The notes beneath the pieces were generated by a model, which saw only the letters and a list, made by a program, of their open reading frames with translations, ran no database searches and was not told where the DNA came from. Shown here one piece after another: positions 1 to 5,410 of a stretch of 5,628 nt of DNA. Both the position numbers and the translations under genes were made by a program. Source of the stretch: Ruminococcus sp. Lineage in GTDB: Bacteria > Bacillota > Clostridia > Oscillospirales > Ruminococcaceae. Position 1 is the first letter of the stretch. Each line of letters opens with the position of its first letter. The stretch covers positions 1 to 5,628 of the forward strand of contig JAAVHK010000138.1 of NCBI GenBank assembly GCA_014799765.1, read 5' to 3'.

Positions 1-501
1 AATTTCCGAAAGAATCATAGGGACAGGATTGAATTTCAGAAGCTGTGAAAGTTCGATAGTTACCGCCGCAAGAAACATTATTACCGTTATGCTGTCGATA
101 AACATTGAAAGTACTGCCGACATAATCATGAATGTTATGAATACCGGTATAGTCCTGCACTTTACAAGAAACGCTATCTTCATGCACAGCCACCGGAAAA
201 ATCCGGCTTTCGCCATGCCCTCAACCATAACCATCATACCGGCTATGAAAAGAATAGTCGCCCAGTTAATGCCCTTGCTTTCGCTCTCCGTGACCTGATA
301 CCAGAAGTCTTTCGTAGCGAATCCCTTTAAAGCGAGGGTATTCCATATAGCCGAACCGCTTCTCATGCATATGCCGAATACTACTACGAGTGTAAGTATT
401 CCGCTACCTAAAGTTACATAATGCCGTTCAATCTTATCCATGACAATCAGTACGAACATTGCCACGAATATTATGACGGCGAAAATCTGTGATGCTGTCA
501 T
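1..501 (-). CDS. ArsB/NhaD-like ion permease, N-terminal part (runs off left edge)
   Basis: Partial gene; the first 167 residues are in the window and the C-terminus lies beyond base 1. It reads from ATG at 501 with an AGGAGG ribosome binding site at 509-514, 7 bases upstream. The translation is strongly hydrophobic, with likely membrane segments near residues 4-21, 33-46, 79-96 and 118-150. The stretch SMFIDSITVIMFLAAVT (about 132-148), followed by FNPVPMILSEI, resembles the ArsB/NhaD/SLC13 permease signature (a small residue, Asp, then S/N-x-T and a run of hydrophobics, followed by the NPVP-type motif). Members of this superfamily move arsenite, sodium/proton or di/tricarboxylates across the cytoplasmic membrane; the substrate cannot be told from this fragment. 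The gene has its own promoter and appears to be host DNA next to the transposon rather than cargo, although that is not proven because its 3' neighbourhood is not visible. Confidence 0.82.
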   Translation of the reverse strand, partial: MTASQIFAVIIFVAMFVLIVMDKIERHYVTLGSGILTLVVVFGICMRSGSAIWNTLALKGFATKDFWYQVTESESKGINWATILFIAGMMVMVEGMAKAGFFRWLCMKIAFLVKCRTIPVFITFMIMSAVLSMFIDSITVIMFLAAVTIELSQLLKFNPVPMILSEI

Positions 502-537
502 ATTATAACCTCCTGTATGTATTTTTGCACCTTTGGA

Positions 538-566
538 ATTATAGCACATTGTGAAAAATTTTTCAA
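538..566 (-). promoter_or_regulatory. Promoter of the ArsB/NhaD-like permease gene
   Basis: On the minus strand, TTGAAA (561-566) and TATAAT (538-543) are separated by exactly 17 bases, a near-consensus sigma-A promoter. Transcription would start near 531, giving a leader of about 30 bases before the ATG at 501. A 14-bp perfect palindrome (552-565) covers part of the spacer and most of the -35 box and could be an operator, or simply an AT-rich coincidence. Confidence 0.8.
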
Positions 567-661
567 GAAAAAATCTTATTTTATGACAGCTTTTTAAAAA
601 TTCATGCAAAATGCGGTTTTTAAGTACGGAATTTATGTGAAATTTTGTTGTATTTTTCAGT

Positions 662-877
662 TCAGCGGGATTCGTCGGGTGTCTGTAAATCCTCAACGTG
701 ACACCCGAAAAATTTAGCAAGTCTCCAGTAAGTTTCTTTTGAGGTCACGCCTCTGTCGACTGCACCGTAAAGACATTCGCACGTTATACCGCTTTCCCTG
801 CTCAGCTGACGTATAGTTTCTATACCGTGTTTGTCCATCTGGTCATAGAAAGCCGTCATATTGAGAATTATTTTCAT
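662..877 (-). CDS. Small XRE-like helix-turn-helix protein, last gene of transposase operon
   Basis: A 71-residue protein whose residues about 24-66 (LSRESGITCECLYGAVDRG, then ETYWRLAKFFGCHVEDL) fit a Cro/C1-type HTH: an early helix, a recognition helix around CECLYGAV, and the typical final helix with FFG-V-x-x-L. The ATG at 877 follows GGAGGTG by about 6-7 bases, and that ribosome binding site overlaps the stop of the MuB-like gene, so the two are translationally linked (3-base gap). It is the last gene before the left end. Its role is unknown. By position it could be a second transcriptional regulator, a transposition accessory factor or an end-binding protein. Its usual recognition-helix residues are atypical, with a Cys-Glu-Cys triplet. 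No terminator with a U-tract follows it. Confidence 0.75.
   Translation of the reverse strand: MKIILNMTAFYDQMDKHGIETIRQLSRESGITCECLYGAVDRGVTSKETYWRLAKFFGCHVEDLQTPDESR
675..708. repeat. Perfect 9-bp inverted repeat inside 3' end of the small HTH gene
   Basis: TCGGGTGTC at 675-683 is repeated as its reverse complement GACACCCGA at 700-708, around a 16-base spacer. It sits in the coding sequence for the C-terminal residues of the small HTH protein, close to the presumed left end. There is no U-tract on either side, so it is not an ordinary intrinsic terminator. It may be an RNA hairpin at the 3' end of the operon transcript or a protein-binding site. Confidence 0.5.
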
Positions 878-880
878 ATA

Positions 881-1804
881 TCACACCTCCATGTCCATAA
901 ATTCAGCCATTGCGACAAGTCCGGCATACGTGAAGTTTTCATTGTCATAAGCGTTTGAAAAAAGATTTACCGCCCCCCTGAGTGCCTGCGGAGTACGTGC
1001 AATTTTAAGAAGATAGTCAATTTCAGCGTTCATGTTGTTTTCCGAAAGAACAGGAAATATCCGGCAGATGTCCTCACGCTTTATATCTGTACTTCTGTAT
1101 ATTTTCCGCTGACGTGTCCTGTTTGAAATCTGTGCAAATTCAGCCCTGCGATTGCCCATAGCCGATATAGTATTGAGATTCCCTATGAAACATATGCCTA
1201 AAGTCTGCCCCTTGTTGCTGAAATAGTCTGAAAAACTCCGGAGAACTTCAATAGTTTTCAGTGTAAGATGCTGTGCTTCGTCGAAAATAATAACAGTACC
1301 GTCAGAAATCTTGTTGACTATAGAAAACCACATATCACTTATATTTTTTTCCTGACCTGCTCCTGTTCTTTCGGCGATTATTTTAAGAAGATTCCGTATA
1401 CCTGTTATGCACGGATTTATAGTTATAAGAAAACTGTCTGCCGGATTATCGGAAACAAATTTCTGTGCTGATTTTGTCTTGCCTATACCGGCGTCACCGC
1501 ATATCACGGCAAGACCGCCACGGCTCTGACAGTTTGCAATAACCCTGTATATATTTCCGGAAATAGTAGTCTCAACGTAATCCGTTTCAGAATATGCGGA
1601 TTCCGTGGTATGTTCCTGACTGAAATAATTTTCTATAATATCGAAAATCTTCTGCGGATTGGATTTATATTTACCGCTACGTATCTGTGAAAGTGCCGTA
1701 CCCGATACGCCTATTATTTTTCCGGCTGTATTCTGACTTATATTCTTTTCATTCATAAAATTTTCAACTTTATCAAGTAAATACTGCTGTTTATCGGTAT
1801 ACAT
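881..1804 (-). CDS. MuB/TniB-type AAA+ ATPase, transposition target selection
   Basis: A 307-residue protein, close to phage Mu MuB (about 312). An N-terminal HTH (about residues 14-47, with ISQNTAGKIIGVSGTALSQIRSGKY) is followed by an AAA+ domain: Walker A GDAGIGKT at 103-110, Walker B VIIFDEAQHL at 171-180 with D175/E176, sensor-1-like Asn in GICFIGN (N209), and arginine-rich NRTRQR (228-233) that may hold an arginine finger. In Mu, MuB binds ATP, coats target DNA, delivers target to MuA and stimulates strand transfer; the same role is inferred here. The ATG at 1804 lies inside the transposase gene (14-base overlap), with GAGGA at 1814-1818, 9 bases upstream. The tail of MuA that contacts MuB is encoded just upstream, as in Mu. 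Confidence in family is high; symbol withheld because it is not a recognised named gene. Confidence 0.93.
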   Translation of the reverse strand: MYTDKQQYLLDKVENFMNEKNISQNTAGKIIGVSGTALSQIRSGKYKSNPQKIFDIIENYFSQEHTTESAYSETDYVETTISGNIYRVIANCQSRGGLAVICGDAGIGKTKSAQKFVSDNPADSFLITINPCITGIRNLLKIIAERTGAGQEKNISDMWFSIVNKISDGTVIIFDEAQHLTLKTIEVLRSFSDYFSNKGQTLGICFIGNLNTISAMGNRRAEFAQISNRTRQRKIYRSTDIKREDICRIFPVLSENNMNAEIDYLLKIARTPQALRGAVNLFSNAYDNENFTYAGLVAMAEFMDMEV

Positions 1805-3767
1805 CAGATTTTTTCCTCATTTCCGCATTTCTGGTCATTTTGTCAAGGTCAATTGTGATGTTCTCCGAACCGGCTACCATAAGTTCCTCGTATTCTTCAT
1901 TTATTATCACAGGTACGATTTTATTCGGATGCTGTATACTGAAATTGTTGTCTTTACGATACTGTGCTTTTCTTACGGTCATATCGAGAAGAGTGAGACG
2001 TTGTTTGTTTGAAAGTTTAGCCTGTTCACGTACAAATTTTTTGGTCTGACGTATAACGGCGTTGGCATCTGAAAGAGTTTCGATATTTTCCTCAAGATAG
2101 TCCGCCATGAGATTATCAGCGACTGCCCACGTAAAAAGAAATCTGTCTGACATTGCATCATAGATACGGACGCTACGCAAATCTGCCGGATTATAACGTA
2201 CATATACTTCCCTTTCAAGATTCATGATAGTTTTTTCCGGTTCGGTAAACCATATCTTTTCACCGCATATTGTGACGTATACGCCATTACGTTTAATTTT
2301 CTGCTTGCGTGTAGTACGCATTAACATCAGATTTAATGCGGATTCCGGAGCCTTTCTTATTTCACGTATGGTTTTGTTCCATACGTCAAGGCGTGAAAGA
2401 CCATTGAAACACGTTTCCGAACCGCCGTAAGCCTGTAAGTTATATACGCCGTCAATCCATTTTTCAAAGACTTCTCTTATTTCGTAGTCGCAAGGTAATT
2501 TACCGTCTTTTATGCGACGTTTCAGACTTTCAGGCTTTTCAAGGACAGTACCGCCACAGAATCCGCTGAAAAGTCTTGAAAACTGGTTTTTTACAGTGCA
2601 GAAAGTTCTTTCAATAGGTTTAGCTTTTGCGTTTCGGACTATAGCGTTACGCATTTCAATGCCGAGTGTCTGAAATATAGTAGGCGGATTATCTTCTGCA
2701 GAAATTTTTCCGCCTGTACGGTGACCACGTCCGCCTATGTCATGTGTAAGAAATTCCCTGCCGTTATCGACATATATACATTCAGGAATACCGAAACGCA
2801 TAATTCCGTGACGTAAAGCAAGTACGGTTGACTGTGAATCCGGTGATTCAGTGATATTCCAGCCTGTGAGGACACCGGATTTAGCGTCAAGAAAAGCCGT
2901 AAGATATAACCTGTGTGTTTTATTGTCGTCACCGTATGACTGTATATCAAAAGTATGATTATCGGCAATCCAGCACGAATTGGCGGAAAGTTTATCGTAC
3001 ATACGCATTATGTAAGGTACGCACCTGTCATTGAAAGCCTTTTCGCCGTCACGGAGAAGAGTTTTCACGGAAACAGAAACATCTTTTTCAATACGTCTGC
3101 GGAAAGTCATTTCAGTAGGTATTTTTTCAAGAAGTTCGGGGTAGAAATCGGCGGTCCAGTCGACAGCAGAGCGATAGCACATAGCTACAGACGGTTTATT
3201 TTCGTCAAGCCAGTTGTAAAGGAAATTTTCCCATACAGGTTCAGGAATGGAATTTTTACCGGCATTCCACGGAGAGTGCCTGCCGATTATACCATAATAG
3301 TCGTTGTTTCTGTAGGCGGAAAGTTTTCTGTAGAGAATATCAGTACTTATCTTTATATCCGGATATTTAAGACGGCATTCGCCTATGAAATCCCTGTCAA
3401 AAATGCATTTGCTTTCATACTGTGAGCGTCTCGACTGCCATTCCCTGAGAAGTCCGCACCAGAAATATAATTCATTACGTTCTTTTCCGGAGAGTTCTTC
3501 AATATCCGGTAGATTTTCAGTTTGCGTCTTTTTGTTTTTTGTTTTGTTTATCCTGACCGGAGCAGGCGGAATATTTTTTCTTTTACCGTAGTAAACGGCC
3601 TGCAAATCTTCGGGAAGTTCCGTTACAGGTATCATATAACATGGTTTTTTGTTCTGTGGGTGAGACTGGATTTCAGTTTTTATTTTACCTTCACTGCAAA
3701 GTTGCCGGACATATCGCACAGAACATTTTTTTAATTCAGCGGTCTGCCTTATGGTAAGATATTCCAT
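1791..3767 (-). CDS. MuA-type DDE transposase
   Basis: A 658-residue transposase, near phage Mu MuA in length (663). Residues 1-60 form a MerR/excisionase-like winged helix (EYLTIRQTAELKKCSVRYVRQLCSEG), matching the N-terminal DNA-binding domain. A second DNA-binding region occupies about 90-250. The RNase H-fold catalytic core follows, with the expected triad: D269 in WIADNHTFD, D334 in YVDNGREF and E386 in AKAKPIERTF. The last motif is nearly the Mu one (QAKPVERAF), and the triad positions almost coincide with Mu's 269/336/392. A Mu-transposase C-terminal beta-barrel is visible around 490-560 (GVYVTICGEKIWF, EVYVRYNPADLRSVRIYD), then a charged tail likely to contact the MuB partner. The protein would pair element ends, nick them and join them to target DNA. 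Its start overlaps the preceding regulator's stop (TAATG), with GGAGTGG upstream. The reading frame is intact and all catalytic residues are present, so it is probably active. Confidence 0.96.
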   Translation of the reverse strand: MEYLTIRQTAELKKCSVRYVRQLCSEGKIKTEIQSHPQNKKPCYMIPVTELPEDLQAVYYGKRKNIPPAPVRINKTKNKKTQTENLPDIEELSGKERNELYFWCGLLREWQSRRSQYESKCIFDRDFIGECRLKYPDIKISTDILYRKLSAYRNNDYYGIIGRHSPWNAGKNSIPEPVWENFLYNWLDENKPSVAMCYRSAVDWTADFYPELLEKIPTEMTFRRRIEKDVSVSVKTLLRDGEKAFNDRCVPYIMRMYDKLSANSCWIADNHTFDIQSYGDDNKTHRLYLTAFLDAKSGVLTGWNITESPDSQSTVLALRHGIMRFGIPECIYVDNGREFLTHDIGGRGHRTGGKISAEDNPPTIFQTLGIEMRNAIVRNAKAKPIERTFCTVKNQFSRLFSGFCGGTVLEKPESLKRRIKDGKLPCDYEIREVFEKWIDGVYNLQAYGGSETCFNGLSRLDVWNKTIREIRKAPESALNLMLMRTTRKQKIKRNGVYVTICGEKIWFTEPEKTIMNLEREVYVRYNPADLRSVRIYDAMSDRFLFTWAVADNLMADYLEENIETLSDANAVIRQTKKFVREQAKLSNKQRLTLLDMTVRKAQYRKDNNFSIQHPNKIVPVIINEEYEELMVAGSENITIDLDKMTRNAEMRKKSDVYR

Positions 3768-3991
3768 TAACTGCCACTCCTTTCCGGATAGCCCGTCTCA
3801 TCGAGAAGAAGAAAATCCACGCTTATGAGAAGTGCATTTGAAATTTTAACAATCATGTTCATAGAGGGGTTGAAGTGTCCACGTTCAAGGCGTGATACAT
3901 ACGGCTGTGTTGTATGTACTTTCTGTGCAAGTTCCGCCTGAGTGTAGCCGAGTTCTTCACGGCGATATTTTATTTTCTGTCCGAATTTCAT
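3767..3991 (-). CDS. Ner/Cro-like XRE regulator, first gene of transposase operon
   Basis: A 74-residue single-domain XRE protein with a textbook HTH at about 17-39 (YTQAELAQKVHTTQPYVSRLERG) followed by NPSMNMIVKISNALLISVDFLL, the usual closing helices. It is the first gene of the leftward operon, transcribed from the consensus promoter at 4068-4096, with a ribosome binding site AAGGA near 4003-4007 about 11 bases before ATG at 3991. Its TAA overlaps the ATG of the transposase by one base, so synthesis of the two is coupled. The place between the operators and the transposase is that of Mu ner, which turns down both early promoters after induction. That role is inferred from position and size, not from sequence identity with Mu Ner. 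It could also act as a second operator-binding protein opposing the longer repressor, as Cro does. Confidence 0.88.
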   Translation of the reverse strand: MKFGQKIKYRREELGYTQAELAQKVHTTQPYVSRLERGHFNPSMNMIVKISNALLISVDFLLLDETGYPERSGS

Positions 3992-4020
3992 AAAAAAATA
4001 TTTCCTTTCTGTTTACTTTT

Positions 4021-4045
4021 TGCGTTTCGTGTGTTAAAATTATAA
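4021..4045 (+). repeat. Inverted repeat copy A, in leader of the transposase operon
   Basis: The segment starts TGCGTTTCGT, then G, then TGTTAAAA and TTATAA. It recurs inverted at 5411-5434 with one substitution and one single-base indel, and four flanking T/A bases also match (4017-4020 against 5435-5438). This copy lies between the predicted transcription start (about 4061) and the Ner-like start (3991), so it is transcribed and could act in DNA or in the 5' leader RNA. A transposase- or regulator-binding site is the most likely reading. Confidence 0.75.
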
Positions 4046-4067
4046 TTAAGAATATAGTCTTTATAAT

Positions 4068-4096
4068 ATTATAGTACCAATTCTGGTACTTGTCAA
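4068..4096 (-). promoter_or_regulatory. Consensus early promoter of the transposase operon
   Basis: On the minus strand TTGACA (4091-4096) and TATAAT (4068-4073) are both perfect and 17 bases apart. Transcription should start near 4061 and give a leader of about 70 bases before the Ner-like gene. A promoter this strong needs tight repression, and the operator palindrome at 4073-4090 fills its spacer. Confidence 0.92.
4073..4090. promoter_or_regulatory. Operator O1: perfect 7-4-7 palindrome in the early promoter spacer
   Basis: AGTACCA (4073-4079), ATTC, TGGTACT (4084-4090) is a perfect inverted repeat. It exactly occupies the spacer between the -10 and -35 boxes of the leftward promoter, so a bound XRE dimer would exclude RNA polymerase. 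The repressor encoded at 4176-4628 is the likely ligand; the Ner-like protein is the alternative. Confidence 0.88.
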
Positions 4097-4104
4097 GCGA
4101 TTTT

Positions 4105-4125
4105 AGTACCAAAATTAGAATTTTG
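4105..4125. promoter_or_regulatory. Operator O2: second AGTACCA site overlapping the repressor promoter
   Basis: A second AGTACCA occurs at 4105-4111, in the same orientation and 32 bases (about three helical turns) from the one in O1. Its partner half at 4116-4122 matches the O1 half at only four of seven positions. Overlapping it is another perfect palindrome, CAAAATT-AG-AATTTTG (4110-4125). The site covers where the -35 box of the rightward promoter should be, so it probably mediates autoregulation of the repressor, by repression or by lambda-PRM-like activation. Confidence 0.7.
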
Positions 4126-4133
4126 TCGTTTTG

Positions 4134-4139
4134 TATAAT
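4134..4139 (+). promoter_or_regulatory. -10 box of the repressor/immA promoter
   Basis: A perfect TATAAT at 4134-4139 would start transcription near 4146, 30 bases before the repressor ATG. No good -35 hexamer lies 16-18 bases upstream (the position reads AAAATT), so the promoter should be weak alone and may depend on protein bound at O2. Confidence 0.6.
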
Positions 4140-4163
4140 TTTATTGTTTAAAAAATTTTATTT

Positions 4164-4169
4164 GAGGTG
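4164..4169 (+). promoter_or_regulatory. Ribosome binding site that sets the repressor start at 4176
   Basis: GAGGTG at 4164-4169 is 6 bases before ATG at 4176. An in-frame GTG at 4167 lies inside this Shine-Dalgarno sequence and so cannot be the true start. Confidence 0.85.
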
Positions 4170-4175
4170 ATAAAA

Positions 4176-4628
4176 ATGTTAAAAAAGTCAGAAAAATACC
4201 ATTTAATATTCAATAACATTATAGACCTTTGTGACAGAAAAAATATAACTGTCAGTAATGTCATGGGCAGTTTTGCGACAAGCAAAAGTGCTATGCCTGC
4301 ATGGAAAAAAGGAAACATTCCGCCTGATACCGTTGTAAGACTTGCTGAATTTTTCGGGGTATCAGTTGAATATCTGATTACCGGTAAGGATTCGGGAACA
4401 TATCTCACGGAGAACGAACAGGAATTAATTGACATTTTCCGCACGCTTGATAACCGTGAACAGCTCAGACTTATAGGCAGACTTCAGGAAATGTACGGTA
4501 TTGAAATAAGCCGTGAGATTGTCGGAATAAAAGTCGCACGTACCACCGACAAGACACCCGTAAGAAAAGAAGTCACTTCAAAAGAACTTAAAGTTATAGA
4601 AACGCTACCGGAAGAAACGGATTTCTGA
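4176..4628 (+). CDS. XRE-family repressor of the transposition operon (ImmR/C-like)
   Basis: A 150-residue protein starting at ATG 4176. The N-terminal XRE domain spans about residues 5-68: it contains SNVMGSFATSKSAMPAWKKG as the HTH core and VVRLAEFFGVSVEYLITG as the closing helices. A helical segment follows (about 75-105, LTENEQELIDIFRTLDNREQ), then a polar tail containing VARTTD and ending in an acidic stretch (ETLPEETDF). This HTH-helix-tail plan is common in Firmicutes repressors encoded next to ImmA-type peptidases. It diverges from the transposase operon across two operators and is followed by the metallopeptidase gene, so it is inferred to be the lysogeny-type repressor that holds the transposase silent. 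No LexA-like self-cleavage domain is present, which fits inactivation by a separate protease. Which protein binds which operator is not shown by sequence. Confidence 0.88.
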   Translation: MLKKSEKYHLIFNNIIDLCDRKNITVSNVMGSFATSKSAMPAWKKGNIPPDTVVRLAEFFGVSVEYLITGKDSGTYLTENEQELIDIFRTLDNREQLRLIGRLQEMYGIEISREIVGIKVARTTDKTPVRKEVTSKELKVIETLPEETDF

Positions 4629-4636
4629 TTGATAGT

Positions 4637-4684
4637 AAAAGCATCTTCATGCAGTTAAAATAACTCTTGGAGGTGCTTTTTTTT
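4637..4684 (+). terminator. Hairpin with T8 tail between repressor and immA; contains immA RBS
   Basis: AAAAGCATCTTC (4637-4648) pairs with GGAGGTGCTTTT (4669-4680) over 12 positions, two of them G-U. Inside the loop AGTTA (4653-4657) pairs with TAACT (4661-4665). Eight T residues (4677-4684) follow. This has the form of an intrinsic terminator for the repressor transcript. The same 3' arm carries the immA Shine-Dalgarno GGAGGTG (4669-4675), and the TTG start (4683-4685) is in the T-run, so the structure would both stop transcription and hide the ribosome binding site. Confidence 0.7.
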
Positions 4685-5216
4685 GTATAATATTTATAGA
4701 AATTCAAGAGACGCAAGCTGGAAATTCCTGATTGAATACGGAGTTTCGGAACTTCCGCTTGACCTGAAAAGAATAACTGCACAGATGGGTGTAAAAGTCT
4801 GCCGTGACAATGCCGGAATACTTATGCCGAACGAACTGGGCATAACCGTCAATGCACACGGTAATTTTCATATCATAGTACGTGATTCGCCCATACAGCA
4901 GAAACGTTACACTATAGCCCACGAAATCGGACATATTGTACTGGGACATACTGAAATTTCCGTAAATCCCTACATAGACGAATATCAGGCAGAACGCTTT
5001 GCAACAGGTATACTTTCGCCCGCCTGCGTACTGTGGGGACTGGATATCCATTCCGCCGAAGATATAGCACGCCTGTGTGATATTTCCATTACTTCCGCAC
5101 GCATAAGGGCAAGGCGTATGGCTGTACTTTACAAGCGTGATAAATTTCTTACGTCACCGCTTGAAAGACAGGTATATGAACAGTTTTCGGACTTCATAAA
5201 GCATTACAGAAAATAA
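4683..5216 (+). CDS. ImmA/IrrE-type zinc metallopeptidase (DUF955), putative anti-repressor
   Basis: A 177-residue protein with the ImmA/IrrE plan: an N-terminal segment with PLDLKRITAQMGVKV (about 25-39), the zinc motif in YTIAHEIGHIVLGH (HEIGH at 80-84, H80 and H84 as ligands, E81 catalytic), and E-x-x-A-x-x-F-A at 100-107, where E100 is the probable third ligand, followed by a typical LSP. It then ends in a short helical HTH-like region (IARLCDISITSARIRARRMAVLY). The start is TTG at 4683, supported by GGAGGTG 7-9 bases upstream; the next in-frame ATG would cut off a conserved N-terminal part. In ICEBs1 ImmA cleaves the XRE repressor ImmR to release the element, and IrrE cleaves DdrO after DNA damage. 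Here it directly follows the repressor, so the natural inference is cleavage of that repressor to trigger transposition. All catalytic residues are present. Confidence 0.92.
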   Translation: MYNIYRNSRDASWKFLIEYGVSELPLDLKRITAQMGVKVCRDNAGILMPNELGITVNAHGNFHIIVRDSPIQQKRYTIAHEIGHIVLGHTEISVNPYIDEYQAERFATGILSPACVLWGLDIHSAEDIARLCDISITSARIRARRMAVLYKRDKFLTSPLERQVYEQFSDFIKHYRK

Positions 5217-5285
5217 GTTAAAAATTTTAAGAACTATAAATTTTCAGGAGCATTATTATTTTGCCTGTTAATATTAAAAAAAATT

Positions 5286-5311
5286 AAGTAATTCATAATT
5301 GTGAATTACTT
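5286..5311. terminator. Stem-loop downstream of immA, possible terminator
   Basis: AAGTAATTCA (5286-5295) pairs perfectly with TGAATTACTT (5302-5311) around a six-base loop. On the plus strand the following sequence (TGTATCTG) is only slightly T-rich, so it is a weak terminator for immA. On the minus strand it is followed after a few bases by an eight-base U-run (5276-5283), which would stop transcription entering from the GGDEF side. It may be bidirectional. Confidence 0.5.
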
Positions 5312-5312
5312 T

Positions 5313-5336
5313 GTATCTGTATCAGTATCAGTATCG
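5313..5336 (+). repeat. Four tandem GTATC-N hexamers
   Basis: GTATCT, GTATCA, GTATCA and GTATCG follow each other without gaps, directly before the partial end repeat at 5338. They could be short iterated binding sites or a slippage-prone microsatellite. Confidence 0.8.
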
Positions 5337-5337
5337 G

Positions 5338-5370
5338 TGCATTTCGTGTACGTTCGTTAATTTTATATTA
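5338..5370 (+). repeat. Partial third copy of the end repeat
   Basis: TGCATTTCGTGT (5338-5349) matches the first 12 bases of copy A at 11 positions and has the same orientation. After a short insertion, CGTTAATTTTATA (5355-5367) loosely resembles the remainder. It is opposite in orientation to the terminal copy at 5411-5434 and about 70-90 bp inside it, a spacing reminiscent of the multiple transposase sites at a Mu end. Confidence 0.5.
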
Positions 5371-5410
5371 TCATTTACATTAGGTTTTTACTTTTCATAA
5401 CCATTGGTTT

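Larger units (their letters stand above)
5217..5410. other. Non-coding right-end region of the element
   Basis: AT-rich DNA without a convincing gene on either strand. It holds a 10-bp stem-loop (5286-5311), four GTATC-N tandem hexamers (5313-5336), a partial copy of the end repeat (5338-5370), and two direct copies of GGTTTTTA (5383-5390 and 5406-5413); the same octamer occurs at 615-622 near the left end. In Mu, the equivalent segment carries several transposase-binding sites, so this is probably the complex end of the transposon. Confidence 0.5.

Noticed and set aside
29..298. 89-codon open frame on the plus strand
   Set aside because: Antisense to the ArsB/NhaD-like permease, whose translation shows family motifs; a shadow frame.
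552..565. 14-bp palindrome TGAAAAATTTTTCA as an operator
   Set aside because: Made almost entirely of A and T runs in AT-rich DNA; could arise by chance, so noted under the promoter but not called as a site.
622..633. AGTACGGAATTT as a further repressor operator near the left end
   Set aside because: Shares AGTAC and ATT with the operators but lacks the CC/GG core and a matching second half.
2955..3425. 156-codon open frame on the plus strand
   Set aside because: Lies wholly antisense to the transposase catalytic region, has no ribosome binding site or recognisable domain; a shadow frame.
3992..4061. Riboswitch or structured leader ahead of the Ner-like gene
   Set aside because: About 70 bases, AT-rich, no stable nested helices or known riboswitch core seen.
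4167..4175. GTG at 4167 as start of the repressor
   Set aside because: The GTG is part of the GAGGTG Shine-Dalgarno; ATG at 4176 has correct spacing from it.
4704..5051. 115-codon open frame on the minus strand
   Set aside because: Antisense to the ImmA-type peptidase; no family resemblance or start signals.
5313..5336. Tandem GTATC-N units as a CRISPR array or iteron origin
   Set aside because: Only four six-base units without spacers and no Rep or Cas gene nearby; kept as a simple repeat only.
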